A stretch of DNA of 64,000 nucleotides from Micractinium sp. NFX-FRZ. Lineage: Eukaryota; Chlorophyta; Trebouxiophyceae; Chlorellales; Chlorellaceae. Numbering within the stretch: the stretch's first letter is position 1; each line of letters opens with the position of its first letter. A model generated the notes under the pieces. It saw only the letters and a program-made list of their open reading frames with translations, was not told where the DNA came from and searched no databases. Below, piece after piece: positions 11,601 through 22,694 of the stretch. The position numbers and the translations under genes are program-made. The stretch is taken from positions 1 through 64,000 of the forward strand of contig JAPTJF010000102.1 of assembly GCA_029339195.1 (NCBI GenBank), given 5' to 3'.

Positions 11601-12152
11601 CTGTGCAATGCTGCCCACAGCAGACAGCGCGGCTCTTGCCTGGGGGAACCCGTCGATGCTGGCGGCGGCGCGGGCGGCCTCGGCAAACCGCCCCGCCTTG
11701 CATAGGCTCTGCGCACGGTACAGTAGGTACTCTGGCACATCGGGGTTGTGCTTCACCAGCGTGGCATAGCTGCGGTCAGGCAAAGTAGCATTTTGCAGAT
11801 CAGCGGGTGGGTGGGCACTCCGCTATCAGCGACGGCACAGGTGGCTGCAGGGCGTGCAGGAACCCTCGCCGCACCGGCCAGCACTCACGTCTGCGCTGCA
11901 GACTCGTACTCCTCCTGCTGATAGTAGCAATAGGCCAGTAAGGAGAGGGCTGCCCGGCTGTCTGGTGCCACCTGCACGGAGCAAAGAAAGGTGCCAGACA
12001 CGCTCGGTTGCGGCCAGGCGGAGGTGGGCGGGAGGTGGAGGCAACTGCCAGCGGTGCAGCCGGCTCACCTGCAGCACGCCCTGTAGCTTGGACACAGCCT
12101 CTCCAAGCCTGCCATCACGAATGGCGCCGTAGATGACGCGCGTGTGGCTCAT
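8658..12152 (-). CDS. IFT70: Intraflagellar transport protein 70 (TTC30/DYF-1)
   Basis: Eight exons: 12152-12069, 11971-11889, 11769-11640, 11506-11171, 10850-10751, 10532-9951, 9651-9181, 9004-8658; 710 aa against about 640-660 in the family, the excess being Ala/Gly-rich loops. It is built from tetratricopeptide repeats throughout. Diagnostic stretches: LVKHNPDVPEYLLYRAQ, LQAAIKFEAGDLRG, GNSAKLKQTALVEAFNLRAA, SDMPPRQEHELDPVTLHNQA, WRLNLAHTMVAQEGG, NLAIGTLYCAKGNFEFGI and RVMRSLEPLSAHLDAPRW, each matching TTC30 over its whole length. IFT70 is a core IFT-B subunit that wraps around IFT52 and is needed to build cilia. The intron with donor at 11639 is GC-AG. The gene shares a 331-bp divergent promoter with ORANGE. 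Confidence 0.93.
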
Positions 12153-12483
12153 CTCGGTGCGCGCCCAGTCGCCGTTGACCGTTCTGCCTGCTCTCCCCTC
12201 CTATGGGCTTGCCGAAAGCAATTGCTTGAATCGTGTTTTAATTGCGTGATGCCCGGCAATTGTCTCCGTTGTTTCGCTGCAATTCCGTCCAGGTCACCCG
12301 TGCTATGCATGCTTCCAGCTTGCAGTGGTTCCGTCGCCCATCAGCATATGCAGCCTTCCGACACGCTGCCTGCCGCACCGACACCTGCTTGGCTGGCCCT
12401 CCCGGCACTCGCAGGCCGATTAGCCCCACCTCCCGTCGTCCTCTGCCACTAGCAGCGGCCAGCCGCTGTGCCAAGCTGCAATC
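12153..12483. promoter_or_regulatory. Divergent promoter between IFT70 and ORANGE
   Basis: 331 bp separate the two ATGs, which point away from each other, so both 5' untranslated regions and promoters must lie here. Locally less GC-rich around 12215-12260, where AATTGC occurs repeatedly. No TATA-like element could be assigned. Confidence 0.55.
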
Positions 12484-15314
12484 ATGCATCTGCGGTGCTG
12501 CCACTGCGCTTGCAAGGCGCCCGCCAGCACGCTGGCAGCGCCCGCATGTCGCGCCAGCAGCAGGCTGCCCTTCGACCCGCTTCAGCGCAGCAGGCGGCGC
12601 CACATGGCCCGCGCAGCGGCCGAGAGCAGCAGCCCTGAGCCTCAGCAGCCGGAACAGCCTGAGCAGCCAGCACCCAGGTGAGCCGCCAACCGTGGGGCGC
12701 CCGCCGCCACTCGTTGCCGCTGCCGCTGCAGGTGTGGGGTGTCACTCGGCCAGCCGGGCACGCTCTCAGCCATCATCACGTTTGCGCTGCACGTTGAGGA
12801 ATCTGGCTGGGATGCATCCATGCAATCTCTCCCCGGTGCTGCCTTCGGAGTGCCTCCCCTGCCCGCCCGCCCGACCACCCGCCCCTGCCCCGCCGCCTGC
12901 CGCTGCCCGCCCCGCCCCCGTCTGCCGCGCCTTGTCGCCCGCAGCGCGCAGGCCGCCCTTGCTGCCATGAAGAACTATGACAGCGTGGCGCTGCCCGAGA
13001 ACTTCTGCATCATCGAGAGCCCCGAGTCGGTCAAGGATTTTGCGACGCTGCAGGTGTGTGCGCGGCGTGGCGTCATCCTGCAGTGGCGGCGTCCCTCCTG
13101 CCGCATGGCGTCAGTCTGCGGCCGTGGTGGCTTTCTCTGATACGTCTCCCGGATCCACTGCGGGTGGACGGATCAAGAACAGTACAAGCTTGCTTTGTGT
13201 ATTGCCGGTATCTCAATGTGCGCACTGTTGCCAACTGCAGGTGGACGAGATTGAGAAGAACATTGCTTCCAGGCGCAACCGCATTTTCCTGCTCATGGAG
13301 GAGGTGAGGCTGAGCTGGCGGGCAGGCTGACCTGGCGGGTGCTGACCTGGCAGCAGCGGGGCGGCAGCGGCGGCAGCAGCGCCTGCTGGCTGCATGCCTG
13401 GCGCGATGGGTGCATGGCAGGGCGGCGGGCTGTGTTATGCTATTGCGCTGCAAGCGTAGGACATGTTGCGTGCTGTGCCCGCCGACCTACGCGCTTCGCC
13501 GCCTCACTCTCCCTGCTCATTGGTGCGGCGGCTTCCTCGCTCCCGGCCTGGCAGGTGCGGCGCCTGCGCATCCAGCAGCGGCTCAAGGGGGTGGGCGAGG
13601 TGAAGGAGGACATTCTGGAGAAGGTGAGGTGAAGGTGGGAGCAAGGGATGTGACACATAGCTACACAGCCACACAGCTACACAGCTAGATAGCTATATAG
13701 GTAGGCCAAGTGCTGCCGGGCACGGCGCGTCTGACGGGGATTGCGGTATGCAGTGCTCGGGGGATGGGGGCGGCGGGAGGCTGCCAAATGGCGTGGAGGG
13801 GCGCACGCCAGCTGAGCGCGCTCCGGAAATGGCAGCGGACGGTGCAGCTGGGGCTGGCGGCATTGCTGGCGGCGCTCCCCTGCCACGCTCCCTGCCAGGC
13901 CCCCCGTGCCTTTGCCGCCCTTCCTCCGGCCTGCCCCCACACAGCCCTCCCCCTGCCCCTCCCCCCATTTGCCACGGTGTGCAGGAGGAGTACCCCTCCT
14001 CCATCCCCTTCTTTCCTCCCATCACAGAGAAGACAATCAAGCTGTACACGAGGCTGTATCAGATCACTGTGGCGGGCATCATCGCTTTTGGGGGCCTGGT
14101 GGCACCCGTGCTGGAGGTCCGCCTGGGCGTGGGAGGTGAGCGAGGAGGCACCCGCGCGCCTGCAACCACGCTTGCAGTTGCGGCGGCAGTGAGCGCAGTG
14201 CCGTGGTTGCCGAGCACAGGGCGGGAGTGCCATGCGTGCAATGCTGGGGTGCTGGGTGAGCAGCGGGGGCTCAGCGGGGGGACAGGGACGGGGCGGCGTG
14301 CGCGGCGTGCGCACCGTGATGTATCGCCCAGCGGGCTTGCACATCCAAACAAGTTTCTTTGCACACTCTTCCTAAACCCCTGCTGTCTACTCCCTGCCTT
14401 GCTCCCTCCCTGCCTTGATTCCGACACCCACCTCCCATCAGACACCCGCTTCATCCCCTCACGCTCCGCCTGCACCCGCTCTTTCCACCCGCCACTGCTC
14501 CCCGCCCGCTTCCTTGCGCTCCAGCCACCATGAACCCTCGCCTCTTAGATTTTCATGAACCTCACGAAACCTCGCCTCTTGAAACATCACCTCTTTGAAC
14601 GTCACCTCTTGAAACGTCGCCTCATGAAACCTCGCCTCTTGAAACCTCACGAAACCCTCCCACAATCTGCCCCGCCTCCCACTCAACCCCAGGCACCTCG
14701 TACATGGACGTCATCCGGGGCCTGCACCTGCCCACCCAGCTGGCTGAGGTGGACCCAATCGTGGCCTCCTTCTGCGGGGGCAGCGTGGGCGTGCTCACCG
14801 CCCTGCTCATTGTGGAAGCAAACAATGCAAAGATGCAGGTGGGTGCGGTGTGGGTGGGTGGGGTTTGTAAGGAGGGAGGGTGGGAGGGGAGGGGGGAGCG
14901 CGGGGTCTGGGTGTCATTACCCTGCTGCCGTCTTGTATTGCCATTTGTGACTTCCCACTCCTGCTACTGCTATCCTACTGCCCCTTTGTCTCACTGCTCG
15001 GACCGCTCAGGAGGATCGGCGCTGCATCCATTGCGCAGAGAGCAAGCTGCCTTCCCTGCCCTGCCCTTGCAAACTCCCTCCGTCGTGTGTCCCTTTCCGA
15101 TGCTGCCCTGCAGGAGAAGCGGCGCTGCATCTACTGCGAGGGGACAGGGTACCTGACCTGCGGCACCTGCGTGGGCATGGGCGTCTCCGAGGGCGGCCTC
15201 TGCGCCAACTGCGCCGGCACCGGCAAGGTCATGTGCACCTCCTGCCTGTGCACCGGCAAGAAGCTGGCCACGGAGCACGACCCCCGGGTGGACCCCTTCA
15301 CCCTGGTGAGTTGA
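12484..15314 (+). CDS. OR: ORANGE protein, DnaJ-type zinc-finger plastid factor
   Basis: Exons: 12484-12677, 12945-13053, 13241-13303, 13555-13623, 13985-14135, 14693-14838, 15114-15314; 310 aa. The first about 45 residues are Ala/Arg/Ser-rich like a chloroplast transit peptide. Then come NFCIIESPESVKDF, IASRRNRIFLLMEEVRRLR, two membrane segments (QITVAGIIAFGGLVAPVLE; VDPIVASFCGGSVGVL) and four Cys repeats: CIYCEGTG, CGTCVGMG, CANCAGTG, CTSCLCTG. This is the full plant ORANGE architecture. OR acts as a holdase for phytoene synthase and promotes carotenoid accumulation and plastid differentiation. The 3' end is ambiguous: either the frame stops at 15312-15314, or a consensus donor at 15306 joins to a tiny exon 15717-15728 (GMD, stop). 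Confidence 0.92.
14526..14655 (+). repeat. Degenerate short tandem repeat in ORANGE intron 5
   Basis: About seven imperfect copies of an 18-bp unit built on GAAACCTCGCCTCTT occur head to tail just upstream of the acceptor of exon 6 (14693). The array is pyrimidine-rich, so it could influence acceptor choice. It is coding on neither strand as far as I can see. Confidence 0.75.
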
Positions 15315-15549
15315 AAGACTGAACTAGACTTCCCAGGAGACGTTTGTGTTGGGGTTGGCGGGAGGAGAGAGAGGCAAGGGGCTGAGCACGGACCACGACC
15401 CCCGGTGGACCCCTTGAACTTATTGCGCCGCCACACACACACCAGGGCCGCCAGCAGGCATGTCTGGGTTGGGGGTGGCACAGAGGGGAAGGGAGGCTAG
15501 GGGCTGCTCACGGCGCACGACCCGCGGGTGCACCGCTTCACCCCTGTGA
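15265..15549 (+). repeat. Copies of the ORANGE exon 7 end and donor
   Basis: The exon end GAGCACGACCCCCGGGTGGA...CCTGGTGAGT (about 15271-15310) recurs diverged at about 15388-15417 (GACCACGACCCCCGGTGGAC) and at about 15512-15548 (GCGCACGACCCGCGGGTGCA, ending ACCCCTGTGAG). The last copy keeps a donor-like GTGAG. Spacing is about 120 bp. Confidence 0.8.
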
Positions 15550-16566
15550 GCCCAGGCTACAGCTGGGGGAGGGTTTGTGCAGAGGCTTTGGGTGGGCTTC
15601 AGAGGGCGAGAGGGGGGAGAGGGTGGGTGCATGCTCCTGTGCCAGGTGGGCCCACGCCAGCTCAGCATCCAGCTCAGCACCTTCCTCCCGCTTCCCACCC
15701 TGCTCCGTGCTTGCAGGGCATGGATTGAGGCCCCCGCTGACAGTGCGCTTCCTGCTGGTGCTGCGATGGTATGCCAGCCAGGGCGGCGTGCATCGGCACC
15801 GGCCAGCCAGTTCCTGCGGTGGCGTGTGGGCCAATCCGCCCCCGCTCTGAGTCGTGCTTGATGGCTGGCACCGTACAGTGCGCGTGCGCATGTCAGCCCC
15901 CCGGCGTGCCGCCGCTTCCCCCGCCCAACCGCTGCCGCCCCCGCCTATTTACCCCTGCTAAACAACAACAACAGAGAGCTTGGAGCCGACCGCCAGCGTG
16001 GCGCTTCTGTGTCTGTCCCCACCCCCTCCTCCCATCTTCTGCACTGACTATTTTTCTCTCACAAGTCAGGCCCCTGCGTGCTGTCTTTTTGCCGTACCCG
16101 TAACTGCCGTTTTTCATGCCATGCAACACGGTCCCCCCTCGCACCCTTTCATGCCTCGTCCCCCACTCTTGCCGCTCAGATGCATGGTGGCGGTGCGCTG
16201 CCGTACTGCCGCAGCTGCTCTGCCTGAGCTGCTGTATTGCCTGACGACTCGCCCCCCTTCCCTGGGCTCTCATATGCCAAGAGCGATTGGCTTGCCAGAT
16301 TGTGATACACAGGTTACTCGAGAGCAAGGGGGTCATACACTATAAGTTGAAGGCGAAGCACAGCGGGGGGCAAGCAGTGTATATTGCTGTGATGGGCCCG
16401 GTTCGCTTGGGCTAATGCATGCATGGTCGCTTGAGGGGTGGTGTGTGTGTGTGTGTGTGTGTAGTGCCCAGTGGTTCGTAGGTGAGGGGAGAGGGTGTGA
16501 GGAGTACGTGTTGAGAGAGTACACGACTTGTACACGGATTTGTCCACGGACCTGTTCCAGGCCGGC
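15315..16566. other. 3' flank of ORANGE and intergenic DNA
   Basis: Contains the junction copies described separately, a possible alternative last ORANGE exon at 15717-15728, and a perfect GT dinucleotide run at about 16441-16462. From about 15840 to 16560 I see no gene; local composition is closer to neutral GC than elsewhere. Confidence 0.5.
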
Positions 16567-19500
16567 TCACGGGTGCTTCAAAGCTTTTGAGTAGCTCGAG
16601 TACGAGTCGTCAAAAAACAGTCGCTGTTTGAAAGGGTGCGCTACTCTGTCGATCGGTCGGTTGCTCGGGAGGGAAGAGTTTCGAGCCGGAGCGGTAGGCA
16701 GGTCCCTGCCGTGCCTGTCCGCCATGCCGGCCGCCATGGCTGGCCGCTGTGTTGAAAGCCGGAGGCTGGCTTTCCAGGGTTGCCTGTGTGCCATGCCGAG
16801 GGCTAGTTTCCCATGGCTGGCTCCTTGCAGGGCCGTGGCTGGCCCCTGGTTGGCGCCGGCCGCTGTCTTGGGTGGGCGCACTAGCGGTGCATGGCCTGGG
16901 GGTCTGCCGCCATGGCCTGCGCACCGGGTGGCGGGGGGGAGCCCTGCAGCGAGCTTGGCGTGCTGGGCAAGGATGGGTGTGCAAGCCCTGAGGAGGGCAG
17001 CAGGGCCGGCAGCAGCAGGGCCGGCAGGCCGGCTGGGCGACTGCTCGGCAGCAGCAGCCAGACAGGCACAGCCCAGTGCAAGCCTCCGCCTGCCCCGGCG
17101 CAGCCCCCCACAACACAGCGCTGAGCAGTTGCACATCGGCGGCAGCACGCGGCGGCGGCGGCCTCCCCGCTGTGCGCCAGTTGCTTTCAAACTGCCAGCG
17201 GCAGCCAAGTGTGGGCAAGGACGCCTGCAGGGCTCCAACGCAGCCCCGCGTCGCGACCACTGGCAAGGCAGACAGCTGGCAGGCAGCAGAGCGCAGGCAC
17301 CACGCGCCTGCATGAAGCCTGAGCGGATCTGTGAGGAGACGTCGGCCAGGGTGCCGGGGGAGTGGTTCATGAAGACTGTGGAGGACTTGCCGCTCAGGCC
17401 AATGTCCTTCAGCGTGTCGAAGTACTGGGTGATGAGCTGCGGCGGGCGGGGGGAGGGAAGCAGGGAGGCGGGGTGGCCAGCTGTCAGGCCTGGGCGAGCG
17501 GCATCTTGTTGAGGCGGTGGAGGACTTGCCACAGGGGTTGGGGTCAAGGGCACAGCACTGGGTGGTAATGTGCATCGGCTGGAAAGAGTGGGGGCAGGCC
17601 TGGATGAAGGCTCGGGGGTTTGAGCCGGGCGACGCGCTCTCCATTGTCGTGCCCTCCAGGCTACAGCAGAGCGCACCAGCTGAGCAGCTGCTTCACGGCA
17701 TCGTGGCTGCGCACACCTGTCGCCATCTCACCAGAAAGGCCCACCCAACACATCAAACAGGCAGACACAAGCCCATGCCAGTGCACCCACCTGCAGCTCA
17801 AAGTCCCTCGCACCGACCATCCACCACACCACAGAAATCAGGCGGCTTCCCGCGCACCAACCATCACATGGGAAACCAGGCAGCTCCCCTCTTCTTTAGA
17901 CAAGTTACCACCACCCATCACGCCAGGCAGCACGGCGGCACCCCCTCACCAGCAGCTCCATCACATCGCGGCTATTCACATCCGTCACCTCACTGGCAAA
18001 CGTCTGCACGCTCTCGCGCAGGCCCGCAATGATGGCCTGCACGGGAGAGGTGTGGGTGTGGAACGAGACGGGGCCCACGGCAGGGCGTCGGTGCCCGGGG
18101 AATGGAGTGTGGGGCCGGGCAGGGACTACACGTAGGGGTGCACGGCGTGCTGCACCGGCCCCTGGCGAGGCTCCACTCGCCCACCCACCAGCCACCACCC
18201 GCGCACCTGGCGCTGGCGCGCGATGCCCTGCCCGGCCAGGAACTTGGCCTCGGCATCCGCCTCTGCCGCTTTGACGATGCGCACCTGTGGATGGGGCACA
18301 GCAGGCACAGCACGGCACAAGGAGCAGCGTCAGGGGCAGGCACCTGGGGTAGGGATCCCCGACCTGGTTGGGCACAGCAGGCACAGCAGGGGCGTGGGAG
18401 GGCGGGCAGCTGAGCACATCGGGTTGTGCCAGGGGCAAACAGGGAACCGGGGGGAGTGGGAAAAGACAGAGAGCGGCGGGAGGGAGGGGGCACCCCAGCT
18501 GCAGCACCTCGTCTGCCGTGCCTCCTCTTTGGGTGCAGGCACAGGCTATGCAACCCCCCATCCCCCAGCAAGCAGTCACGCCCTCATCCTCAATCCCAAA
18601 TGTGCACCTCATCCTTGCAGCAAACCACACCTGCCCCCTGCACCCTCTCCCTCCCCATCAGCCTCCCAGCCTCTGCCAACCATGCAGGGCGTACCTTGTC
18701 AGCCTCGCTCTGCTCGTAGGCGGCCAGCCTCAGGCGCTGCGCCGCATTGATCTGGTTCATAGCGTCACGCACTTTGGCGGCGGGCTCAATGTCCGTCACC
18801 AGCACATTGAGCACCTGAAACGCAAAAGCAAAAGAAGAAGGAAAAAGATGAAGTTGCTACCAATGACTGCGCATGCCGGTCATCACCTACGGGCCAGGTC
18901 AAACCCCAGCACGCCTAGCATCCGAGCTTGCAAACACAGCACTTCTAGCACCTCAGCGTGCATACACAGCTTGTGAGATGTGTGTTGGAAGAGAGAGCGA
19001 ACCGATGTTGTTGTGGCGAGCTTGCCAACCCGCCCCGGCCGCCCATCCAGCGCCTGCCTGCCTGCCTGCCCGCCCCCACCTGGAAGCCAAAGGCGGACAT
19101 CGACTTCTGCAGCTCATCCTTCACCTTGCGGGCAATGTCCTCCTTGGCTGGAACATGCACAGGGGGGGAGGGGAGTGTGTGCAGTGGGGGCGTGAGCGGG
19201 AAGGGGCACATGGGGGCGTGGTGCCTGCCGGCGGGCAATGCCCTTCCTTGGCCGAAACACACAGAGGGGGGGGAGGTGTGTGCGCTGGGAGGTCACAGGA
19301 GAGGAAGGGCACATGGCGTGGTGTGTCACTGCAAGCAATGTCCTCCTTGGCTGCAGCAGGGGGAGAGGGGAGGAAAGGGGGGGCTTGCCCCCGCCGCCGC
19401 TCTTCAAGCGCCCCCACTGCACACCGCTGCCCACCCTTGCCCCAACGTGCGTCCATGTATGAGGGAGGGAAGAATGTGTGCATTCGCAGGAAGAAGAAGA

Positions 19501-21594
19501 AGAAGAAGACAGCCTGGAGGCGCGGGGTTGAGCCACTGGTCAACCTGTAACGCAGGCTGGGCGAGCAAGCCAGGAGAGGACCGAGCCAGCAGGAAAGCAA
19601 GCTAGAGGCACCGGTCGGCTACCAGGCGCACTCACAGGTGAAGACGTCGTCCAGCGGCATGCGCGGCACCGTGGCCCGCACCTCGTCAAACACCTGTTGC
19701 ACGCCATCAGGGCAGGGAGGGGGATGGGACGCGAGGGCAGGCGAGGTCACAGATTGAAAGGGGAGCGCTAGGGGCGATTGGAAGATGCAGGCAGCGGGTG
19801 GCCTTGCCCCAGCTGGGTGCACTTGAGGCGTCGCCCAACGCATCAGCAGAGCAGCTGCAGCGCTGGTGTGGGCTGGCGGCAGGCAGGGCAAGCAGCGGGC
19901 ACAGAGGGGGGCACTTACATAGGCGGTGATCTGGCTGCGTGAGTCCTGCAGAGGGGCAGATTGGGGCGGAGCGGGGCGGGGCAGGGCAGGGGTTCAGCTC
20001 TCAGGAGGCGGGCAGGCAGGCTTCCAAACACCCTGCTGCAGAAACTGCAAGCAGTGCATGCCAGCAGAGGGAGCACCAGCAGCGGCAGGGCCGGGCGCAG
20101 GGCAGGAGAGCAGCAGCCCTCTGGCAGCGTTTGCAACCACCGCAGCATGCAGGCGCATGCAGGCAGGCACTTGCCGTGAGCTTGTAGAAGGCATGTGCAG
20201 AGCGGTGGCGGGGGGGTGGAGATGGCCAGGACGGGGCGAGGGGGCACAGAGGACGTTTTTGTCAGTGCCAGGCAAGGGTGACAGGCGGTACAAGCGAAGC
20301 CAGGCAGCCTTGCAAAAGCACGCACGCCTGCCATGCAGCCAAGCGGGCAGTGCAGGGTGCAGGCCAGCCAGCCAGCCAACACAGCAGCCGCCGCCGCTGC
20401 CCAGGCGGCGGCCAGGCGGGCAAGCAAGCAGCACAGGCTGCGGTTGGCAGCTGCCACTGAAGCTTCCACGCGCCCGACACTTATCATAGAGCGACTCGCG
20501 GACGACTTGGTACTGCACAGATACCACAACGTTTACAAATACGTTGTCCTTGGTCTTGGTCTCACACCTGGCAGCAGTACAACACGGCAGGGGGATGCAG
20601 TGAGATGTCGAAACAGGCCCGCAGAGCCGCCAGGGCCAACACAAGACAAGTGCCAACCCCTGCAGATTGATGATTGCAGTGCCGCCTCCTGTGCCACCAC
20701 GGCCTGCTGGATACGCAGCGCCCACTGCTCACCGCAGCTTAGGGAAGGAGGGCCCGCAGCGTTGGTGCTGCTGAAGTGCCGCTCCCCACAAGCAGCATGC
20801 ATACCGCTGGCGCGCAGTCCCTCGCATCCGCCGCACAATCTCTCCTTCCGCCCGGTTGCTGGATGCACTACAGACCTCATAACAACTCGGTGCACATCCA
20901 CCTGCGCGCCAGCACCCACCTGACGTCCAGCTGCTGGATGCGCAGGGACAGGCCGCCCGCCACCTTCTCGCCAATGCAGCAGCACACACAGTTGAAGCCA
21001 GGGTAGGCGATGCGGGAGAACTTGCCGAAAGTTTCAATCACCTGCAGCAACGCCATGGCGGAGCAGGCAGACAGGAAACCGAAGGTGGGATTGGAGCAGG
21101 ACGGCATGGTGGGCTGGGTGTGGCAGGGTGGAGCAGGGTGGAGCAGAGTGGATGACGGCAAGCAGCGTAGCATGGTGGAGCACGGCTGGAACCGATTGCA
21201 AGCAGCGACGCAGACACGCGCGGTGGCAGATGGCAAGGCAGGAGAAGTCAGCCCAGGGTTGCAGCCTGCCCTCAGCAAAGAGCACCTCAATAGAGGACTG
21301 ATCTGCAGCACAGGCGGGCAGGAAGGCGGCAGAAGGTGGTGGGTGGGGCGTGCAGCACTGCCCACTTGGCGTGCGGCGCCGCCAGTGGTACCCAACTTAG
21401 AGAGGCGCCCCGCCTCTTCCGCTTCCCACGCCACACTCCTTCCTTCTTTACAATGCATCAAAGCCGAGGCGTGCCGCTCGGAGCTGCGCATAGCCATGGA
21501 GCTGGCTTCAAGGCGCGCGTTGCACCGGCAGCTGCGGGCCCCTCCCACGTCGGAACCACGGCTTACCCACACAGGTGCAGCAGAGGTTGCCCAT
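16567..21594 (-). CDS. Hypersensitive-induced reaction (HIR) protein, SPFH/prohibitin family
   Basis: Twelve exons: 21594-21567, 21302-21286, 21041-20920, 20567-20485, 20194-20175, 19945-19919, 19693-19636, 19147-19080, 18814-18695, 18284-18207, 18036-17950, 17436-16567. MGNLCCTCV gives a Gly2 myristoylation site and Cys for acylation. The SPFH domain follows: DQSSIEVIETFGKF, LSLRIQQLDVRCETKTKDNV, YDAFYKLTDSRSQITAY, DIEPAAKVRDAMNQINAAQR, AKFLAGQGIARQRQ and ITQYFDTLKDIG. Residues 1-281 cover a complete plant HIR protein (about 285 aa). The frame then stays open for a further 244 residues of basic, Ala/Pro/Arg-rich sequence to the stop at 16567; this tail may be an unspliced intron read-through. 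HIR proteins sit on plasma-membrane microdomains and act in immunity. One intron is GC-AG, one appears AT-AC. Confidence 0.88.
19128..19372 (-). repeat. Three copies of the HIR exon 8 acceptor region
   Basis: On the plus strand GGCAATGTCCTCCTTGGCTG (19131-19150, real exon start) recurs as GGCAATGCCCTTCCTTGGCC at about 19234 and AGCAATGTCCTCCTTGGCTG at about 19334. The unit is about 100 bp and also carries a shared G-run and CACATGG...CGTGGTG. Exon 8 is the boundary between a real exon and two decoys in the upstream intron. Confidence 0.88.
20195..20484 (-). other. Apparent AT-AC intron in the HIR gene
   Basis: The 290-nt intron would begin ATAAGTG and end TGCAC. Joining its flanks gives ESLYDAFYKLTDSRSQ, exactly the conserved HIR sequence, in phase on both sides. 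No AG dinucleotide occurs on the coding strand in more than 100 nt before the exon at 20194, so no ordinary acceptor is available. The donor resembles a U2-type site with A in place of G, not the U12 ATATCCTT consensus. Confidence 0.7.
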
Positions 21595-21798
21595 TGTGGT
21601 CCGTGCTTCTGGGTTCGGTGACGAAGCTGTTGCCCGGCTTGCAGAAGTACCGGGCGACCGTGCTCAAGGTCAGTGAAGTGATCACACAGGTGAGGGATGG
21701 CACTGAACCTGTTCAAGGGGCATCTGATTGAATCTGGGACTTTAGCGCGTCGCTGAGCTGGCCAGAGCTGGCGGCCGCCATGGCAAGAACTGTTATAT

Positions 21799-22649
21799 GA
21801 GAGCGTCCGCGTCACTTCTGGGCGCTTACGACCCGTGTGTAGGGGTCAGGGGTCAGGAAGGGTAGGGGGGAGGGGGTCTCTACCCCTGCTGCCGACCGTC
21901 TCAGCATACCCCTCAGGGGGGGAGGGGGGGCGGTGGGTAGGGGGGAGGGGTCTGCCGACCCCTCAGTCCTAAGCCCTGACTTGCCGTCGTGCGGCTGTAC
22001 GCAGCGTACCGCCTGTGCGCCCGTCGCAGCTCCCTGCTGGGTTCAACCCTGCACTGCTTGGGGAGCAAGGCTTGCAGTCTACCTTCCAACGGGCTTGCCT
22101 ATCTGGGTGCCACAGCTGGGCCTGCAGTAGCAGCCGCGCGCGCAGCCATGATGCTTTGCGCACCTGTCCGCCCTTGCTTGCACCCTCCGCCGCCCGTCTC
22201 GCTCCACCCAGCGCGTCTACCTCTCCCCCACTTGCCCTCATGCCTGCTCCATACCAGGCTCCCTCCCCATGGCCTGCTCATTTTGCTTCCGCCTGCCTGC
22301 CTGCCCGCCTTGCTGTGGGTGCTGTGGCGGCACACTGTGGCAATCCTACCCGTGGCATGTGTGCGGTGGCGCCCATGTGTGTGCCCGTCCTGTCCCCAAA
22401 CTGCTGCCACATTTCCCCCTTCTTTCCTCAATAGACTCCCTAGGCCTGGTTGTAACATAGATGTTTCAGTTAAGCTAAACAAGCCTGGTGACCAGCAGGG
22501 GTCGTAAAAGCATGGGTAGGGGTCAGGGGTCCTGACCCCCTGCCCGGGGGGTGACGCAGCAGGGGAGGGGGTGACATGTGGGTAGGGGCCAGGGGGCTCA
22601 GACCCCTGCTGACGGGTCGTAAGCGCCCAGAAGTGACGCGGACGCTCTC
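21799..22649. mobile_element. Non-autonomous DNA transposon with 37-bp terminal inverted repeats
   Basis: Positions 21799-21835 and 22613-22649 are perfect inverted repeats of 37 bp starting GAGAGCGTCCGCGTCACTTC. Both ends are flanked by ATAT (21795-21798 and 22650-22653), a likely target-site duplication. The 851-bp element has G-rich subterminal regions with repeated AGGGGTCAGGGGTC-like motifs and no convincing transposase frame, so it needs a helper. It sits between two divergent genes; its right end is 45 bp from the next ATG. Confidence 0.9.
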
Positions 22650-22694
22650 ATATTTATATCGACAGGCCGCGAAGTAGTCCAGACCGTTCTCGCC

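Noticed and set aside
16441..16462. GT dinucleotide run as a regulatory element
   Set aside because: Simple microsatellites of this kind occur several times in the window (also near 4003, 39570, 53725) with no positional pattern.
20175..20194. U12-type explanation for the AT-AC intron
   Set aside because: The donor lacks ATATCCTT and I see no TCCTTAAC-like branch site near the acceptor.
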